Counted from the stretch's first letter, positions 52,071 through 64,000 are shown. The stretch: 64,000 nucleotides of DNA from Cherax quadricarinatus (GCF_038502225.1 NW_027195514.1:109558-173557); one strand, 5' to 3'. The notes: generated by a model not told the origin, from the letters alone. Made by a program: numbers and translations.

Positions 52071-52830
52071 GGGGTTGCGGCGGGCTAGCTTCCCGATAAG
52101 GATAGTGTGAAAGGATTTAGTGTGGAAGAGAATGAATATAGTACTGAGACATAAGTGCCTTTGACTGTGTGATGAGCGGGTTGTATGTTGTGAACGATAC
52201 AAGTTCTTCAATTTAGTTATTAATTATGTAATTGACAAAGGACGACAGATGTCGTAATGTGATGGAATAATATATATATAAACAAAATTATTGGTATGTG
52301 TGTAATGTAATGACAATGTGGGTGCACTGTGTGAAAGAGAAATCTATATATAAACAAGAGGTATTGAGTGTGGTAGGAAAGCATCAGTATTTATCGAAGT
52401 GTGAAGGTCATGCACTGTTATGTATTATGTAATAAGAATTACATCTTAGTAGTGGTTTTAATGAATGGTGGAGCTATATTTAGAAAAGCTTGACTCATCT
52501 TGTGTTTTCATTACATATTGTTTTTTCATGGGAGCTCTATAGAGCCCGTAGGTTTTGGTTACCTTTGAGATGACATGTATTGTATGGTATATGATGGATG
52601 ACATAGGATTAGGCTATTGTTTGTTCCACTGGTTGTGTTGTAAAGTGTATGTAACATAAGTATATATTTATACCTTTCTCTAGAAGGTGATATGTTTGGG
52701 TGTCTAGTAGATATATGTTGTACATGAATCATGTGGAATTGATTTTTATATTATCTCAATATACTGAGTTATACTGAACGTATCATGTTGTTCAGCATGG
52801 AATAATGCAAGCATTTCATACAATATAAAG
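52071..52830 (+). other. LINE L copy 2 3' untranslated region
   Basis: AT-rich, no frame. Ends at CATACAATATAAAG where the minus-strand copy begins with a poly-T run. Confidence 0.5.
52817..52830. repeat. 14 bp target-site duplication, left copy
   Basis: CATACAATATAAAG, repeated exactly at 59192-59205, brackets L copy 3. Confidence 0.75.
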
Positions 52831-54489
52831 TTTTTTTTTTTTATATTTTATTTAAAACTCAGGTACAAAATATATGGGAACATAATCAATATGTAACAAG
52901 ATACAAGCAGTAAAACGATAATCTGCAGTGACTACACAAATACCAAAGAAGCACTTATGTAATGACATCAGAATTGGCTGCTGCACTCAAATCAAACACT
53001 GCTTATACGTACTGTGCTTCATGTGAAAGATGGTCTTATAAAAAAAACGATAGAGTCCTACTTAATAATGCTTACACTCCCTCCCCCCTCCCCCCCCCCC
53101 GTGAAAACGTGCCACTTTCACCTTAGTATACTCAGTGACAAATCTCTTATACTTATACATTTGTAAGAGCATTAAGAACTTCAATGACAAAATATATAAA
53201 CACAATCCAGCCAGCTAAACGGCTGACACTATAATACAAGGAATGTCTGAACATGATGGCTCACATTCACCATAGAACACAATCCACCCTACCCTCATAT
53301 ACCCTATGTTAATAATCAATATCGTGCACGGTGGTGGATTTAATACAGTACTACCGCTGACACTTCAACCCTCCCCCCCCACATGCCTAGTAACTGTGTC
53401 TGCCGTCACAGTCATTAATGGTAATTGTTTCGTTTTTATATTTTATTTAAAAATACATTAAAATAAAAGAATAAAAGAACCCCTTATCGACTCCGACACA
53501 GAAAAAAATAAATTTTTCCATTTTCTAAATACACACTGCTGGTTCATCTTTGTGCTGACACAAAATATCCCCCATCCCCTATGTTTTTTATCTCTTTACT
53601 CCAATACCAGATCATACATTTCATCAATCAAAAATATATTACAATAAGCATAATAATATCAATACTTATCATCCGACTAACAGGTGTACATTATTATCAC
53701 CCTGAGTTCCATGAAAATTTACTTAAGAATTAATACATATATTGACAATCCTCACAATCCTTCCCATCTTCTAAATACAGTGTACATATATCCAATGACA
53801 TTTCGTTATGATCCAATAATAATTAAATTACACTTCCCTTTTTCCCCAGTGCAAGATAAATGCCACTTGCACTAGACGTCACAACATCTTACATTTGTTC
53901 ACTTAAACTTATAAAATAAGAACTAACATAAATAAAAATTATAACAATATATAAATAGTAATTACTTGACAAAGTGAAGAATACCAACTAATATGGTAAC
54001 AGTACACTAGAAATTGTAACTCACTCACTAATACATATTCCCATTTTTTATGTATTATCATGTTCAACAAGATATATATATTAATTAACAATGTTCCAGA
54101 GCAATATCAGACTTACTCTGTCATGCACTAAGTCACACAATATAACTTATGGCTCTTAATAAAACATGTACCGGGCAGTACTACCTCAATCATTAACAAA
54201 ACCAACCTGGCAAAAGACACTTCAGAAAGCCACCCCCTGCCATCCCCTGACCCCATGCTATCTGTATTAAAAAACACAAACTCACGTTCCCTTCCATGCT
54301 CAAGTTCGTACCTGACGTCGAAAGTCATAAAGCCCGTCTCTTAACCAAATGTCACCAGTTCACCCCACCTACGCCCCCCCTCATTCCTAACGACTTTACA
54401 CCCATATATTCCACTACCATCCATCCTCCACTAATCTCAAAACGGAACAAAAATGCCAGTTTAGGGAGAAAACCCATTCCAGTTCTAAA

Positions 54490-57400
54490 CTACACTCAAC
54501 CCTAACATTACACCTACCGTCAGATTACGATAACCCAAGGGAAAACTATTTACCCACACCCTCCCATATAGTAGCCTATTTCTGCATACTGTACGATACA
54601 CACTCGCCGCAAGCGCCCGCACCCTACAATCACCCCCCACCTCCCGCCTGTGCCAAGACACGTACAAAAAATCTGCCAATACATACATCACTGCCCTCCG
54701 AATGTCCTTGGAAACCCCTCCCACATCAAAATGCAAAGCCCTCAAAGTCGAAATGTTTCTCCCCCCTCCCGCCACTATACCCAGGACCCTCGCTAACCAT
54801 GTCCTTACAACCTCCAAGTTTTCACAAAAATATACAGCATGAAAAGCCGTCTCCTCTTCCTCACAATGCAAACAAGTTCCCGCACCTACATAACCCATTC
54901 TATATAGCACTGACCTTGTAACTAGAATTCCCATAAAGAATCTATAAACCACTTCACGAACTCTTGGCTTTAATCTGATCTTCCGAAAGTCTTCCCAAAT
55001 GCCCCTCCAATCATACATTGGGTATGTTGCTACTCCCTGTATCACTTTACCCTGCCTACCTGTTCTCCCAAGCCTACTTACCCTTACTTTTTTTGCATCC
55101 TGTACTGCCAACAAATTACGCACCATATCTTCACACACCAGTAGCACCTTCCCCTTCCACTATTTTTGCACATCCTCCACGACCTCTCCCACCCTTCTAC
55201 CCCTCTCCCTTCCCACCCTCAAGTACCGCTGCTTCACATACTCTTCCTTCACTCGTGTGTCCAAAGGTATAAGACCCAGCCCACCCTGCCGCATGCCCAT
55301 CATCACCACCTCCTTCCGTAGCCATGGCTTCCTATAACCCCACACATACCTCAAAACCACCCTCTCCAGTTCCTGAATATCACATGACCTCAGAGGATAC
55401 ACTTCTGCCACTCCCCACACTTTACTGTACACAAGTGTGTTTACTACCACCACCCTCTGCTGCAACGTTACATCCCCAGCCCTCCACCCGCACATCCTAC
55501 CCATCACTCTACTCACAACTTCCTTGAAATTTATTCTCTGCACCTCCCCAGCGTCCGCCATGTACACAACCCCACATATCTTAATTCTATCCACTACGTT
55601 CCACCCATACAGTTCCCCCCAACCCCCCCCATCCACCCATACAGTTCCCCCCAACCCCCCCCCCCACCCACCCACGTGTCTACTTCTAATAACTTTGACT
55701 TTGCTCCATTAACCCTCATCCCTGTTGCCCCACCAAAAATCTCTATTATACATCCCACGTTCCCCAATCCTATTTCCCCTCCCACCAAAACTGCTGTCAT
55801 CCACATACCCCACAATATCACATCTGCCAGGACCTTCCTCTCCCTGTTCCCACACTCCTTTCTCTATAAGCCTACAAAAAGGGTCCTGCATGCATGCAAA
55901 GAGGATTTGAGACAAGGGGCAACCCTGTCGCAAACCCTTCCCCAACTGCATCGGCAACCCTAACTTCCCATTAACCTGTACCCTGACCCTCGCAGGCGTA
56001 TATAAAGTAGTCACCCAGCGCACAATCTCATCCCCAAAACCCTGTTTTTGTAAAATACTCCACAACATACGTCTATCTACACTGTCATAAGCCTGCATCC
56101 AATCAATCCCCAAGATCCTCTCCCCTTGTCTACCCTCCACAAAATCCGTAATTCTTCCATGCCCCTCACGCATACTTCGACCTGGAATCCCACACTGTCC
56201 TCTATGTAGGACTCGGTCAAGCACCTTTTTCATACGATTACCTAAAACCTTCGCAAAAACTTTATAATCAGCACACATGAGGGAGATCGCCCTGAAAGCA
56301 CCCAAGGTCTTCCCCCGCTTCTTTATAGACCAAAACAACTACCCCCGTGCCCTGCGATTCCCCCAACACTCCCCTTTTCTTCATACAGTTAAACAACGAG
56401 ATCAGACATTCCTTCATACAATCCCAATGTGTAATATAGAAATCATTAGGAATTCCATCAATGCCCAGCGCTTTTCCCCTACTCAAGCCCATTATCGCCT
56501 CCTCCACCTCCTCCTCACTGATCCTACCCTCTATTACCACTCTCTCCTCCTCCCCTAAAATACCCTGAATTCCTTCTCCTAGAATCTCTCCCTCCCTCTC
56601 TCTCTCCCTCCCTCCCTCCCTCTCTCCCTCCCTCCCTCCCTCCCTCCCCTTGCTTAAAATTCTCCCTAAACCAATAATCAGCATAATTACTCATTCCATC
56701 GATGGTACTAAGTACCTGCCCCACCCTATATCCCCCACCCCTTTACACACCTCTAATTCCATAATCGTGATCATTTGTTGCCTATTCTTAAATCTCCTCA
56801 AAACACATCCTGACGGTTTGTCACCCCATAGAACCTCCTCTAAACCTTCCCTCACACGTATCGCATCAAAACGAGAATTTTGTATATCCCTCAATCTTCC
56901 CCTTAAAACCTATTTCTCCATGTCTAACCCCCCTCCCCCTTCATAATCATTGTGCTGCCCCTCAAAATATTTCTGTAAACTAAACCTCCACTGCGCCTCA
57001 TCCCATCCTCTATGGTGATAATACTCCTTAATCTGCAATTTAGCGTGCTTCTCCCACCATTCCAATACATCCTCCTCTTTGTTGCGAACCTCCCAGAGTT
57101 GCCTCCACCATTCCCTAAAAAACAACCCCTCCCCCTCCCCCTGAAGTAGCTTTGCATTCATTTTCCAATAACCCACATACCTACGAACCATCCCTTCCCA
57201 TGCCACCTTTGCCAAAACAGCACGATGGTCCGAAAAACCTAAATCTATCTACTGTTATATCTCGAGTTATATATATATATACGGTCCAACCTGGTGGCAT
57301 AACCCCTCAGCATCAACGTGTGCTCTACTCTCCACCCATCGCCCCTGACTATGTCATAAACTCCTGCATCCCTCAACAAATCCCTCAATACCCCAAGCAC

Positions 57401-57850
57401 ACACCCTGCCCCTCTCGGCTCCACATCCTTATTCCTGATTACACAGTTCCAATCCCCACCTATTATAGAAACCATGGGTAAACCCCAGATGTAGAAAAGC
57501 AAATCCTCCCTTAAAAAATTCACCTTTACCCGTATGTTACTATCAGCCGGCATATATATCCCCAGAAAACATACTCTAATCTCGCCCCATATCCCCTCCA
57601 CCCTCACCACCCTCCTCTCCCCCCCCCTCTTCCCACATGAGCACGTGGAATGGGCTGGACTCCCTCACTGCCACTGCCACTGCCACCCCACCCTTTAATT
57701 TCCCTGAACTACCAGCATACATCCTAAAACCGTTCAGCCTCAACTCTCTGCCACACTTAAAATTGTGTTCTTGAATAAAACACACATCAATGTTAAAATG
57801 CATCAAAACATCCTCCAACCATACTCGTTTACCGTCAGCTCTAAGGCCAT
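54490..57850 (-). pseudogene. LINE L ORF2 copy 3 (endonuclease + RT)
   Basis: Starts near CLTMNVNGLRADGKRVW (ATG about 57860). Endonuclease: VCFIQEHNFKCGREL, GGDWNCVIRNKDVEPRGAG; the SDH region is disrupted near 57230. RT: LGIDGIPNDFYITHW, LMCADYKVFAKVLGNRM, QCGIPGRSMREGHG, GIDWMQAYDSVDRRMLW, GLRQGCPLSQILFACMQDPF and GYVDDSSF. Directly after the catalytic box, at 55609-55675, a C-rich stretch of about 30 bp is tandemly duplicated (ATACAGTTCCCCCCAACC twice). The C-terminus has CLHCEEEETAFHAVYFC. A TCCC-rich microsatellite lies at 56586-56649 within the linker and expands the protein there. Many frame changes. Confidence 0.72.
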
Positions 57851-57920
57851 TCACGTTCATAGTAAGACACTTAAAGATTCTGAACGGGTGGCTTTCCTCT
57901 CTGTCTCTGTGTCCTGTCTG

Positions 57921-59103
57921 TTACACTTTTTGCTGCTTCTGTCTTTTCCCGTGCACTCTTGCCCGCCTGGACCCCCTCTCCCCCCTGTGCACTACCCTGC
58001 CCTTCTTAGTCACTCCCGCCCACTTCTTCCCTGAACGCTGAGCTGGTGTTATAACCTCATCTGACGAGCCTCCAGCTCTCTTTCTGGATGTACCCTCAAA
58101 CTTCATATCAGTATTTCCAATGCCCTTGTGCACCTCAGCTTCCACCTGTAGCAACTGCAACATGCCAGACTCTGACCCCAGAGGCCCTGGAATCTGCTCA
58201 ATCAGGTCCTTCTCAACCATCAGAATTCTCCCGTCTGTAGATGGGTTCTCCTCCGCAGGCACGTCTAGGAAAGACTTAATCATCTCTTGTAGGGGTGCAG
58301 ATAACTCCTGTAGGTCACCGGCCTCTCCCACCCCCACAGGCTGCTGCTCAACACCCGGGTCTGTCTGCGGGGGAGCATCTGAAGCCACTGGTAGCGTCAC
58401 ACAATTCTCTTCCACGCCCTCCACTTCGTCCGCCCAATTACCTTTGCCTACTGCACTCATAGTCTTCGGCAAAAGTGCCGCCAGAGACACTGACTACTTG
58501 CCGTTCCAAAGGCCGTGGCGCTGCTGCTTTACCACACCCAGCCTCCATGTGGTCAAAAGCGCCACACAGGCTACACGTCTTGCATTGTCCCGCGTAGGTC
58601 ACATACATCTGTGTCCTAAAATCCTCATGGACAATATACGAGTGAATAGGTCTTCTCAATGTCATCTTGACAGTGTAAGATCCAGCAGGCAACCCTGCAT
58701 AGATTCCATCCGTCCATCGGCCTAAAATTATAGCATGCACCTCACCATATCGTTGAAAAGTCTCTCTGATATCCACATCGTCTGCCTCAAAAGGAACATT
58801 GCGGATCCTCACCCAGGTGTAGTATTTTGAGGCATCCCGCAGGCGTACCTCCAGACCAGATGATACAGTGATGCTCTTCTCCTGGTACTGCGTCACTGTC
58901 CTTTCATACGCCTCCACTGTGCAGAACTTTATGAAGATTCTTGAAGAACCATTGAGCGCTATTCCATGTAGTTCTTCATTGTCAATGCTAAACGTGTCCC
59001 GTATAATCATTGGTAATAAAACAGAGGCATTCGTCGGATAAATTGTCCCTTTAACAAGGTCAACACACACGGTGTTGCTCCTCCTGCGGTAGCTGGCAGC
59101 CAT
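57921..59103 (-). pseudogene. LINE L ORF1 copy 3
   Basis: Starts MAASYRRRSNTVCVDLVKG at 59103, with GIALNGSSRIFIKF, YYTWVRIRNVPFEADDVDI and knuckle CSLCGAFDHMEAGC (first Cys pair intact). A single shift near 58470 moves to the frame of the acidic linker and conserved C-terminus (TSRKRAGGSSDEVITPAQR, KKWAGVTKKG). Otherwise full length. Confidence 0.75.
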
Positions 59104-59191
59104 CTTGGTGAAAACAGTAAGTTGCGCAACAGAGAAAGCAGGAGCTTTTTGCGCAGCGCGTCCACACAGCCCGAGAGCGATGAGGACAATG

Positions 59192-59205
59192 CATACAATA
59201 TAAAG
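59192..59205. repeat. 14 bp target-site duplication, right copy
   Basis: Exact match to 52817-52830. Confidence 0.75.
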
Positions 59206-59275
59206 TTAAATATAAAGATTGTTACGTGTCAGGTGGCTTCACACGCAAAAAGGGGGGGGAGTAGTGTTTTCAGAA

Positions 59276-61280
59276 TTAACGTGTACTTTCCCGACCCCTC
59301 CCCATACCTCCACTCGTGTCACATACACAACGTTCAACCATTCTATAGAAGGGGTCCTGAATGCATGCAAACAACAATTGTGACATGGGAAACCCCTGCC
59401 TAAGTCCTCTACCCATTACAATCTCCTCCCCCAAGCATCCATTAATCTGTACCCTCATCTTGGCTCCATTGTACAACATGGTTACCCAATTAACTATTTC
59501 TTCCCCATAACCCTGCCTCCTAAGTATAGCTCCCAATGCTCCCCTTTCTACCCTGTCATAGGCCCCCTGCCAGTCTAAAGCCAACAACGCCGCCCTCCCT
59601 CCACCCCCCCTTTTGACTCCACAAAACTTCTCTGTATTCCATGACACTCAATCATCGACCTTCCAGGCAAACCATACTGCGTTTTCGAAACCACTTATAA
59701 TCAGCACATAACAGAGATATGGCATGGTACTCGTTGAGGGTGGGCTGCCCCTTACCCTTCTGGACCAACACTACAACTGCTGTTGCTTGCTTGTCCCCCA
59801 TCACACCCTTCTTCATCTGATTAAATAACCTACCCATGAAACCCCTTATCACCTCCCAATGTTGGAGATAAAATTCAGCCGGGAGTCCGTCTGTTCCCGG
59901 TGCTTTGCCCTTCCTCATTCCCCTTAAAGCCAACTCTATTTCCTCTTCCGTTATTACCCCCCCTAAAGCCTTTCTATCACTATTCCCTAAATTGCACGTC
60001 ACATACTCACACACCTCTAAATCCACATTCCCCACCTTCCCACTTGTCCAATACCCTTCATACCATTTATCCGCATATGCACACATTCCTTTCGTAGTTA
60101 GTATCTCCTGACCCATTCTATAACCACCTGCCATCTCATGTACCTCTAACCTCGGAATAGCTGTAACCTGCTGTCTTTGTTTTTGACGTCACAACACACA
60201 TACCGATGGTTTGTCTCCCCAAAGTACCTCCTCTACCCCTGCCTGCACCCTTACTGCTTGAAACCTCTCATTTTGTAACTCCCTCAGTCTCCCCTTGACC
60301 TCGACAATTTCATCCATAGGATAGTTGCCCCCCACAGCCCCCTTCCCATAACAGCCCCTTAACCTGTCCTCTAAATAATTTGAAAGCCCATATTTAAAAT
60401 CATTTATACGTTAGCCCACCCCCACATATTTCCTAATCCTTTCCTTGGCTACACAATCCCACCATTGTATGACATCTTCCACTCCCTGTGCCTCCACGCT
60501 AAGCTCCTTCCATAGGACAGAAAATCCCTCTAACCCCTCCTCATCACTCAATCCACTTATATTTAATTTCCAGAAACTCCTGTATATTTCTGCAAGCGCC
60601 TCCCACCCAACCTCCACCAACACTGTTCTATGATCCGACCATGCTACTTCAACAGTTTTGAAAAATCGCACTACAACCCCGTGAGAAAGATACACTCAAT
60701 CTAACCTCGCTGCATACCCTCTCCTAACAAATGTATACTCTGTCTCCCACGCCCTTCCCCCCCTCGAATGCATCCCTTAACCTAATATCCCTCAATAAAT
60801 CTCGTAGGGCCACCGACACATAACCTGCCCCTTTCGGTTCCACATCAGCCCTCCTAATGATGCAGTTCCAATCACCTCCTACTATTGCCACCTCCGGTAA
60901 TGCACGGAAAAAAAACACAAGGTCCTCAAACACAAACTCCTGCTTCCCCTGTATGTTATTCTCTGCAGGTGCATATACGCTAATAAAGGCCACACGTTTT
61001 CCCAGCCACAAACCATCTACACGCAACACCCTTCCCCCTCCCCCCCCTCACTTCTCTGCAAAACAAATGGGCTCGCCTCCCTAATTAATATACCCACCCC
61101 TCCTTTCAAACGGGCAGATGGCAGGGTTACCACCTGAAACCCCTCCATCTCCAACACCCTACCCTCCTTAAAATTGTGCTCCTGAAGGAACACAACATCC
61201 ACTCGAAATTTATTCAGAAACATTCGAAACCATTCTCTCTTTACACTATTACACAAACCATTAACGTTTACTGTCATACA
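59276..61280 (-). pseudogene. LINE L ORF2 copy 4 (endonuclease and partial RT)
   Basis: Starts CMTVNVNGLCNSVKREW (ATG near 61278), then VVFLQEHNFKEGRVLE, GGDWNCIIRRADVEPKGAG and VAWSDHRTVLVEV. RT: KAPGTDGLPAEFYLQHW, LLCADYKWF, a deletion of about 20-25 residues, then LALDWQGAYDRVERGAL and GLRQGFPMSQLLFACIQDPF. It ends at about 59276 before YVDD. Frame breaks near 61020, 60720, 60410, 60150 and 59650. Confidence 0.72.
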
Positions 61281-61291
61281 CCGGAGGCCTA

Positions 61292-62549
61292 TTAAAGTTT
61301 CCACCCCTGCCTCCTCTCTTCATTCTTCCGATGGGCACCAGAACGTGTGGGACCACTTGTCACCTGCACACTTCCCTCTCTCCTCCCCCCCTTCTTTCGG
61401 TGCCTCCTGTCATGGCCACCACTACCCTCACCTTCTGCCCATATTTGCTTCCCAGTCCGCTGCGCTGGCGTTAGGACATCATCTGAATCCGATGTAGCGG
61501 CTCTCTTTCTTGTGACAGGCGCATCCTCCATGGCTTGGTCTGGGGATGCCTCACAATGTACCTCAACCTCCACTGTACACAGTGGCAATGATCTCGGTGA
61601 CACCTCAGTCACGCTGTCACTCCCGTCGTCCGAATAGTTCTGTTGTTGATGCACCACAGCCTTCACCTCGTCTTCTACCACCTTTCCAGGAGCAGCCACC
61701 ACCTCAGGCGGTGACAAGGTCTTCAGAACCTCGGCTAATTCCTCCTCAATTTCCAACACTTCCTCCTGTACTTTTTGCTCAACCCGATCCACTGGAAGTG
61801 TCTCTGGGCCAGGTAACTGGTCAAGGGCCTCACCCTCTCCCCCAGCCTTATGCGCCTCATCCACTATCTCGCTCCATAGACGACCACGCCCTCCTTCACG
61901 TCGTTGATCATCACCTGCTTCCCCTGGTGTAGAAGCGGATGTCTCCGCCCCTGGGCCAGGAGCTCGTTGCCGCTTCCCACACTCCGCTGCTATGTGATCA
62001 TATTCCCCACATAGTCGGCATGTACGCCTTTGCCCGGCATATGACACCATGACCTGTGTCCTGAATTCCTTTAGGTACACGTAAGATGGTATGGGGTGTC
62101 GCAATGTCATTTTCAGGTTAAAAGTGCCCTCCGGAGGACCTGTGTAGGCACCCGTCACCCACTTACCATGCTGGGCCAAATGAAGAGTTCCGTATTCCTC
62201 AAAAACTTTTCTGATATCTGTCTCATCAGCCTCAAAGGGGGACATTATGCAGTTTAATCCATGTATAATGTCTGGATACATCGATCATCCTCACACGCAC
62301 AGCTGGTGTTGCATCAAGACTTACGTCCTGAAAACGGTTGACAAACGACTCATAAACCGTTGCTGAGAGCAGTTTCACAAAAAATCTACATGCTCCGTTC
62401 AATGCTACTCCATACAACTCTCCATCCTGAATGCTATACGTGTCTCTGATGCTTTTAGGTAGTAAAACCTGGGCTGAAGCTGGCGTTATTGCCCCACTGA
62501 GAAGTTCAACGCCGACAGTGTTAATCCTGCGTCTATAACTGAACGCCAT
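61292..62549 (-). pseudogene. LINE L ORF1 copy 4
   Basis: Starts MAFSYRRRINTVGVELLSGA at 62549. One frameshift near 62250 lies inside the RRM-like domain. After it: VPFEADETDI equivalent, knuckle CRLCGEYDHIAAEC, an acidic linker with EEVLEIEEELAEVLKTL, and the conserved C-terminus (VTRKRAATSDSDDVLTPAQR). Its stop overlaps the start region of ORF2 by a few bases. Confidence 0.75.
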
Positions 62550-62690
62550 GTTGACTAATGGTAGTTCTCCTGGGCTGACGACAGAGGCGCGACAAGCACC
62601 ACCTCACACTACTGCAGTCAGGAAACTGAAGTGCGTTTGCGCAGGAGGTCTACACGGCCCTAGAGCGATGCAGACAATGGGGTGTCTGAT

Positions 62691-63309
62691 TTATTACAGT
62701 TTCTACTCCTGGTAGTATTGACCTTACCTGGTGTGGGTTGAAGTTTGGAGAGTTACTTCACCTCCACTTCTCCTGATCAGGTAATGTGGTCTACCAGGAG
62801 TATTACTGTTCGTTGCTTTCTTTTGTTTGCTGGTTACCAGTAATGATTTTGGCATTTACCACTCCTTTTCATTCTTAAATGTTATGTTATCATAACAATT
62901 GGTAACCAGTTTAATTTTTTTTACCACCTTTGTTCCTGGCGTGGTCATCCAGGATACACGCCAGATAAAGGACCAAGACACTTGTTAATTGGACATTAAC
63001 ATTATTAGACTACTACCGGCCCTTATTTATTGTACTTGTGGTGCTCCAACCATGTGGTAGAGGAGATTCCAAAACATCGGACTGTTAGCATCCGCCCAGG
63101 ATAACCTACAACATCTTTAACATCAGAAATCTGTCCAGGGCCTTACCTACTCCTGCCCAATTACAGCACCGGAACCAGAGGCCATTTTTATTATATTTAA
63201 ATTTTAAGTAAAATCCTCAAGTCGTTATTCTTATTTTTCCTAGAGTGGTTTCTTTATTTACATATTTTTTCATTAGTTTTTTGTTCAGATGGAAGGCGTT
63301 CCACTGACA
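62691..63309. other. Unassigned sequence with two hairpins
   Basis: An imperfect inverted repeat spans about 62704-62806 (outer arms ACTCCTGGTAG and CTACCAGGAGT, inner TTACCTG and CAGGTAA, TGAAGT and ACTTCA). A second, CTGGTTACCA with TGGTAACCAG, spans 62833-62910. The rest (ending in an AT-rich stretch at 63180-63300) shows nothing recognisable. It could belong to an LTR or DNA element not identified here. Confidence 0.45.
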
Positions 63310-63826
63310 TAGAACAGCGTATTTTGAGAATGGTAGAGTTTTCGGTTCTGTAAATATCGTCAACAGAGACTTTGCTCTTAGTACTGATATCTTTTATTAA
63401 GTCTTCTTTGTCTGTGTCATAGGCTGTCAGGAGAGAGTAGTCAACTTGTTTAGCAATGACTGCTTTTGGCACGGTGCTCAGGAGTACAAATAATGGTGAA
63501 GCCTCCGTTGAGAAGTTTTTGTCTGGTATCGGTTGAGGTGTACGTTTCGTAGGAATGTTTGTAAAGGAGTTTGAAGACTGAGTTGGTTTTAAAGACTAAG
63601 TTGAGGTGCACCAGTGATCTGATATAATAAATATTCAGGGTAGATAGTGGCATCAGGATTAGAGAATTTGAGGTTTAGCGAGAAGAAATTGGACTTAGAA
63701 GAAGCAGAGGCAGGTGTGGACGGCTGGAGGAGAGTGGAAAGGGGGGTGGGAGGTGGAAGGCAACGAAGGCATCATCTAATTACGAAAAGATGAAATTGGC
63801 GGTGACAATCGGCCAAAAAGTGAGAG
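63310..63826 (-). pseudogene. LINE D ORF1 5' piece
   Basis: Minus-strand frames give NLVFKTNSVFKLLYKHSYE and LIKDISTKSKVSVDDIYRTE, matching the ORF1 at 5229-5650. The N-terminal ATGCCTTC context is shared. It breaks off near 63310, before the zinc knuckles. Confidence 0.7.
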
Positions 63827-63833
63827 TACTCAG

Positions 63834-63873
63834 CTAGGCAAGTACGTGTAAGTAGACACACGTACTTGCCTAG
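63834..63873 (-). repeat. 5'-terminal hairpin of LINE D, second copy
   Basis: Perfect 16 bp arms 63834-63849 and 63858-63873 around an 8-base loop. Equivalent to 5150-5184. Confidence 0.8.
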
Positions 63874-64000
63874 AGCAGGACACTGAGGAGGTGAACTGTA
63901 GCTTGATGGAGCACTGCATATCCTGACTGGCGGCGAGACTGGCTGTATGGCGTGCAGTCAACAGGCGTAGAGAATTCAGACAGCAACAGGCTTCCTGGCC
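63874..64000. other. Window end, no feature
   Basis: Flanking sequence of the D piece; nothing recognised. Confidence 0.4.

Larger units (their letters stand above)
47200..52830 (+). mobile_element. LINE family L copy 2 (Tx1/L1-like), plus strand
   Basis: ORF1 (47200-48700, split by a PLE palindrome), ORF2 (about 48765-52070) and a 3' untranslated region. The copy on the opposite strand (from 52831) is inserted at CATACAATATAAAG, which is repeated at 59192-59205, so copy 2 or its flank probably continues at 59206. Confidence 0.75.
52831..59191 (-). mobile_element. LINE family L copy 3, minus strand, nested in copy 2
   Basis: 5' leader, ORF1 and ORF2 run from 59191 to about 54490. The 3' side holds two terminus-like segments: TTTTTATATTTTATTTAAAA at 52831-52855 and again at 53427-53450. 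So 52831-53420 may be a separate 5'-truncated L tail, or the 3' region may be partly duplicated. The outer 14 bp duplication encloses both. Confidence 0.7.
59270..62690 (-). mobile_element. LINE family L copy 4, 3'-truncated
   Basis: 5' leader (TTTGCGCAGGAGGTCTACACGG at 62635-62656 resembles the leader of copy 3 at about 59150-59175), ORF1 and part of ORF2. It stops inside RT before the catalytic box. Loss of the 3' part is not explained by normal LINE insertion and implies a later deletion or rearrangement. Confidence 0.72.

Noticed and set aside
55000..58030. Plus-strand Pro/Leu/Ser-rich frames opposite L copy 3
   Set aside because: Same reason: shadows caused by C-rich antisense of a G-rich coding strand.
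62700..63300. LTR retrotransposon with primer-binding site
   Set aside because: No TG/CA boundaries, no gag-pol and no second LTR could be identified.

Overview
The window is eukaryotic and reads as a decapod crustacean genome, most likely a crayfish or close relative. The basis is the dense mix of CR1, Jockey/I-like and L1/Tx1-like non-LTR retrotransposons, Penelope-like elements (PLEs), and two recalled decapod repeat signatures: the conserved 3' end of family E and the CR1 tail ending in ATTCTTATG. That taxonomic call is inference from remembered repeat families, not a database result. No bacterial genes, operons, tRNA, rRNA or CRISPR arrays were seen.

Almost all of the sequence is nested retroelement debris. 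I use local family names. A is a CR1/L2-like LINE with a PHD finger (1-2723 and about 34245-36548). CR1 fragments lie at 2912-3985, 4041-4915, 13140-13390, 20588-21000 and 36549-36950. D is a Jockey-like LINE with zinc knuckles (5147-12630, and a 5' piece at 63310-63873). E is a CR1/L2-like LINE with a tandem 3' end (7075-10255, 27158-28466, 42465-45013). F is an RNase H-bearing LINE (15230-20361). D-related ORF1 pieces lie at 45014-47110. An I-like piece lies at 40605-41995. L is a Tx1/L1-like two-ORF LINE with four long copies (28690-34195 minus, 47200-52830 plus, 52831-59191 minus, 59270-62690 minus). PLE terminal repeats (pLTRs) are scattered between and inside them, and one PLE copy keeps its RT and GIY-YIG domains (13449-14801).

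The only host gene I can support is on the minus strand. Three exons of exactly 237 bp, all phase 1-1, each encode a 16-cysteine domain (37797-38033, 22845-23081, 21284-21520). The 14.7 kb intron between the first two holds E, L and A copies, a Tc1 relic and two minisatellites.

The most interesting signals are: (1) the cysteine-rich tandem-exon gene, whose domain is itself an internal duplication of an 8-Cys module; (2) hammerhead-ribozyme-like motifs in the PLE repeats, including a variant pLTR in which C3 and G8 of the core have changed together to U3 and A8; (3) a 124 bp near-perfect palindrome carrying two such motifs back to back, inserted into an L ORF1 with a 12 bp target duplication; (4) a conserved 5' hairpin in family D and a conserved C-terminal motif in ORF1 of family L. 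I did not find a defence-like or operon-like novel system.
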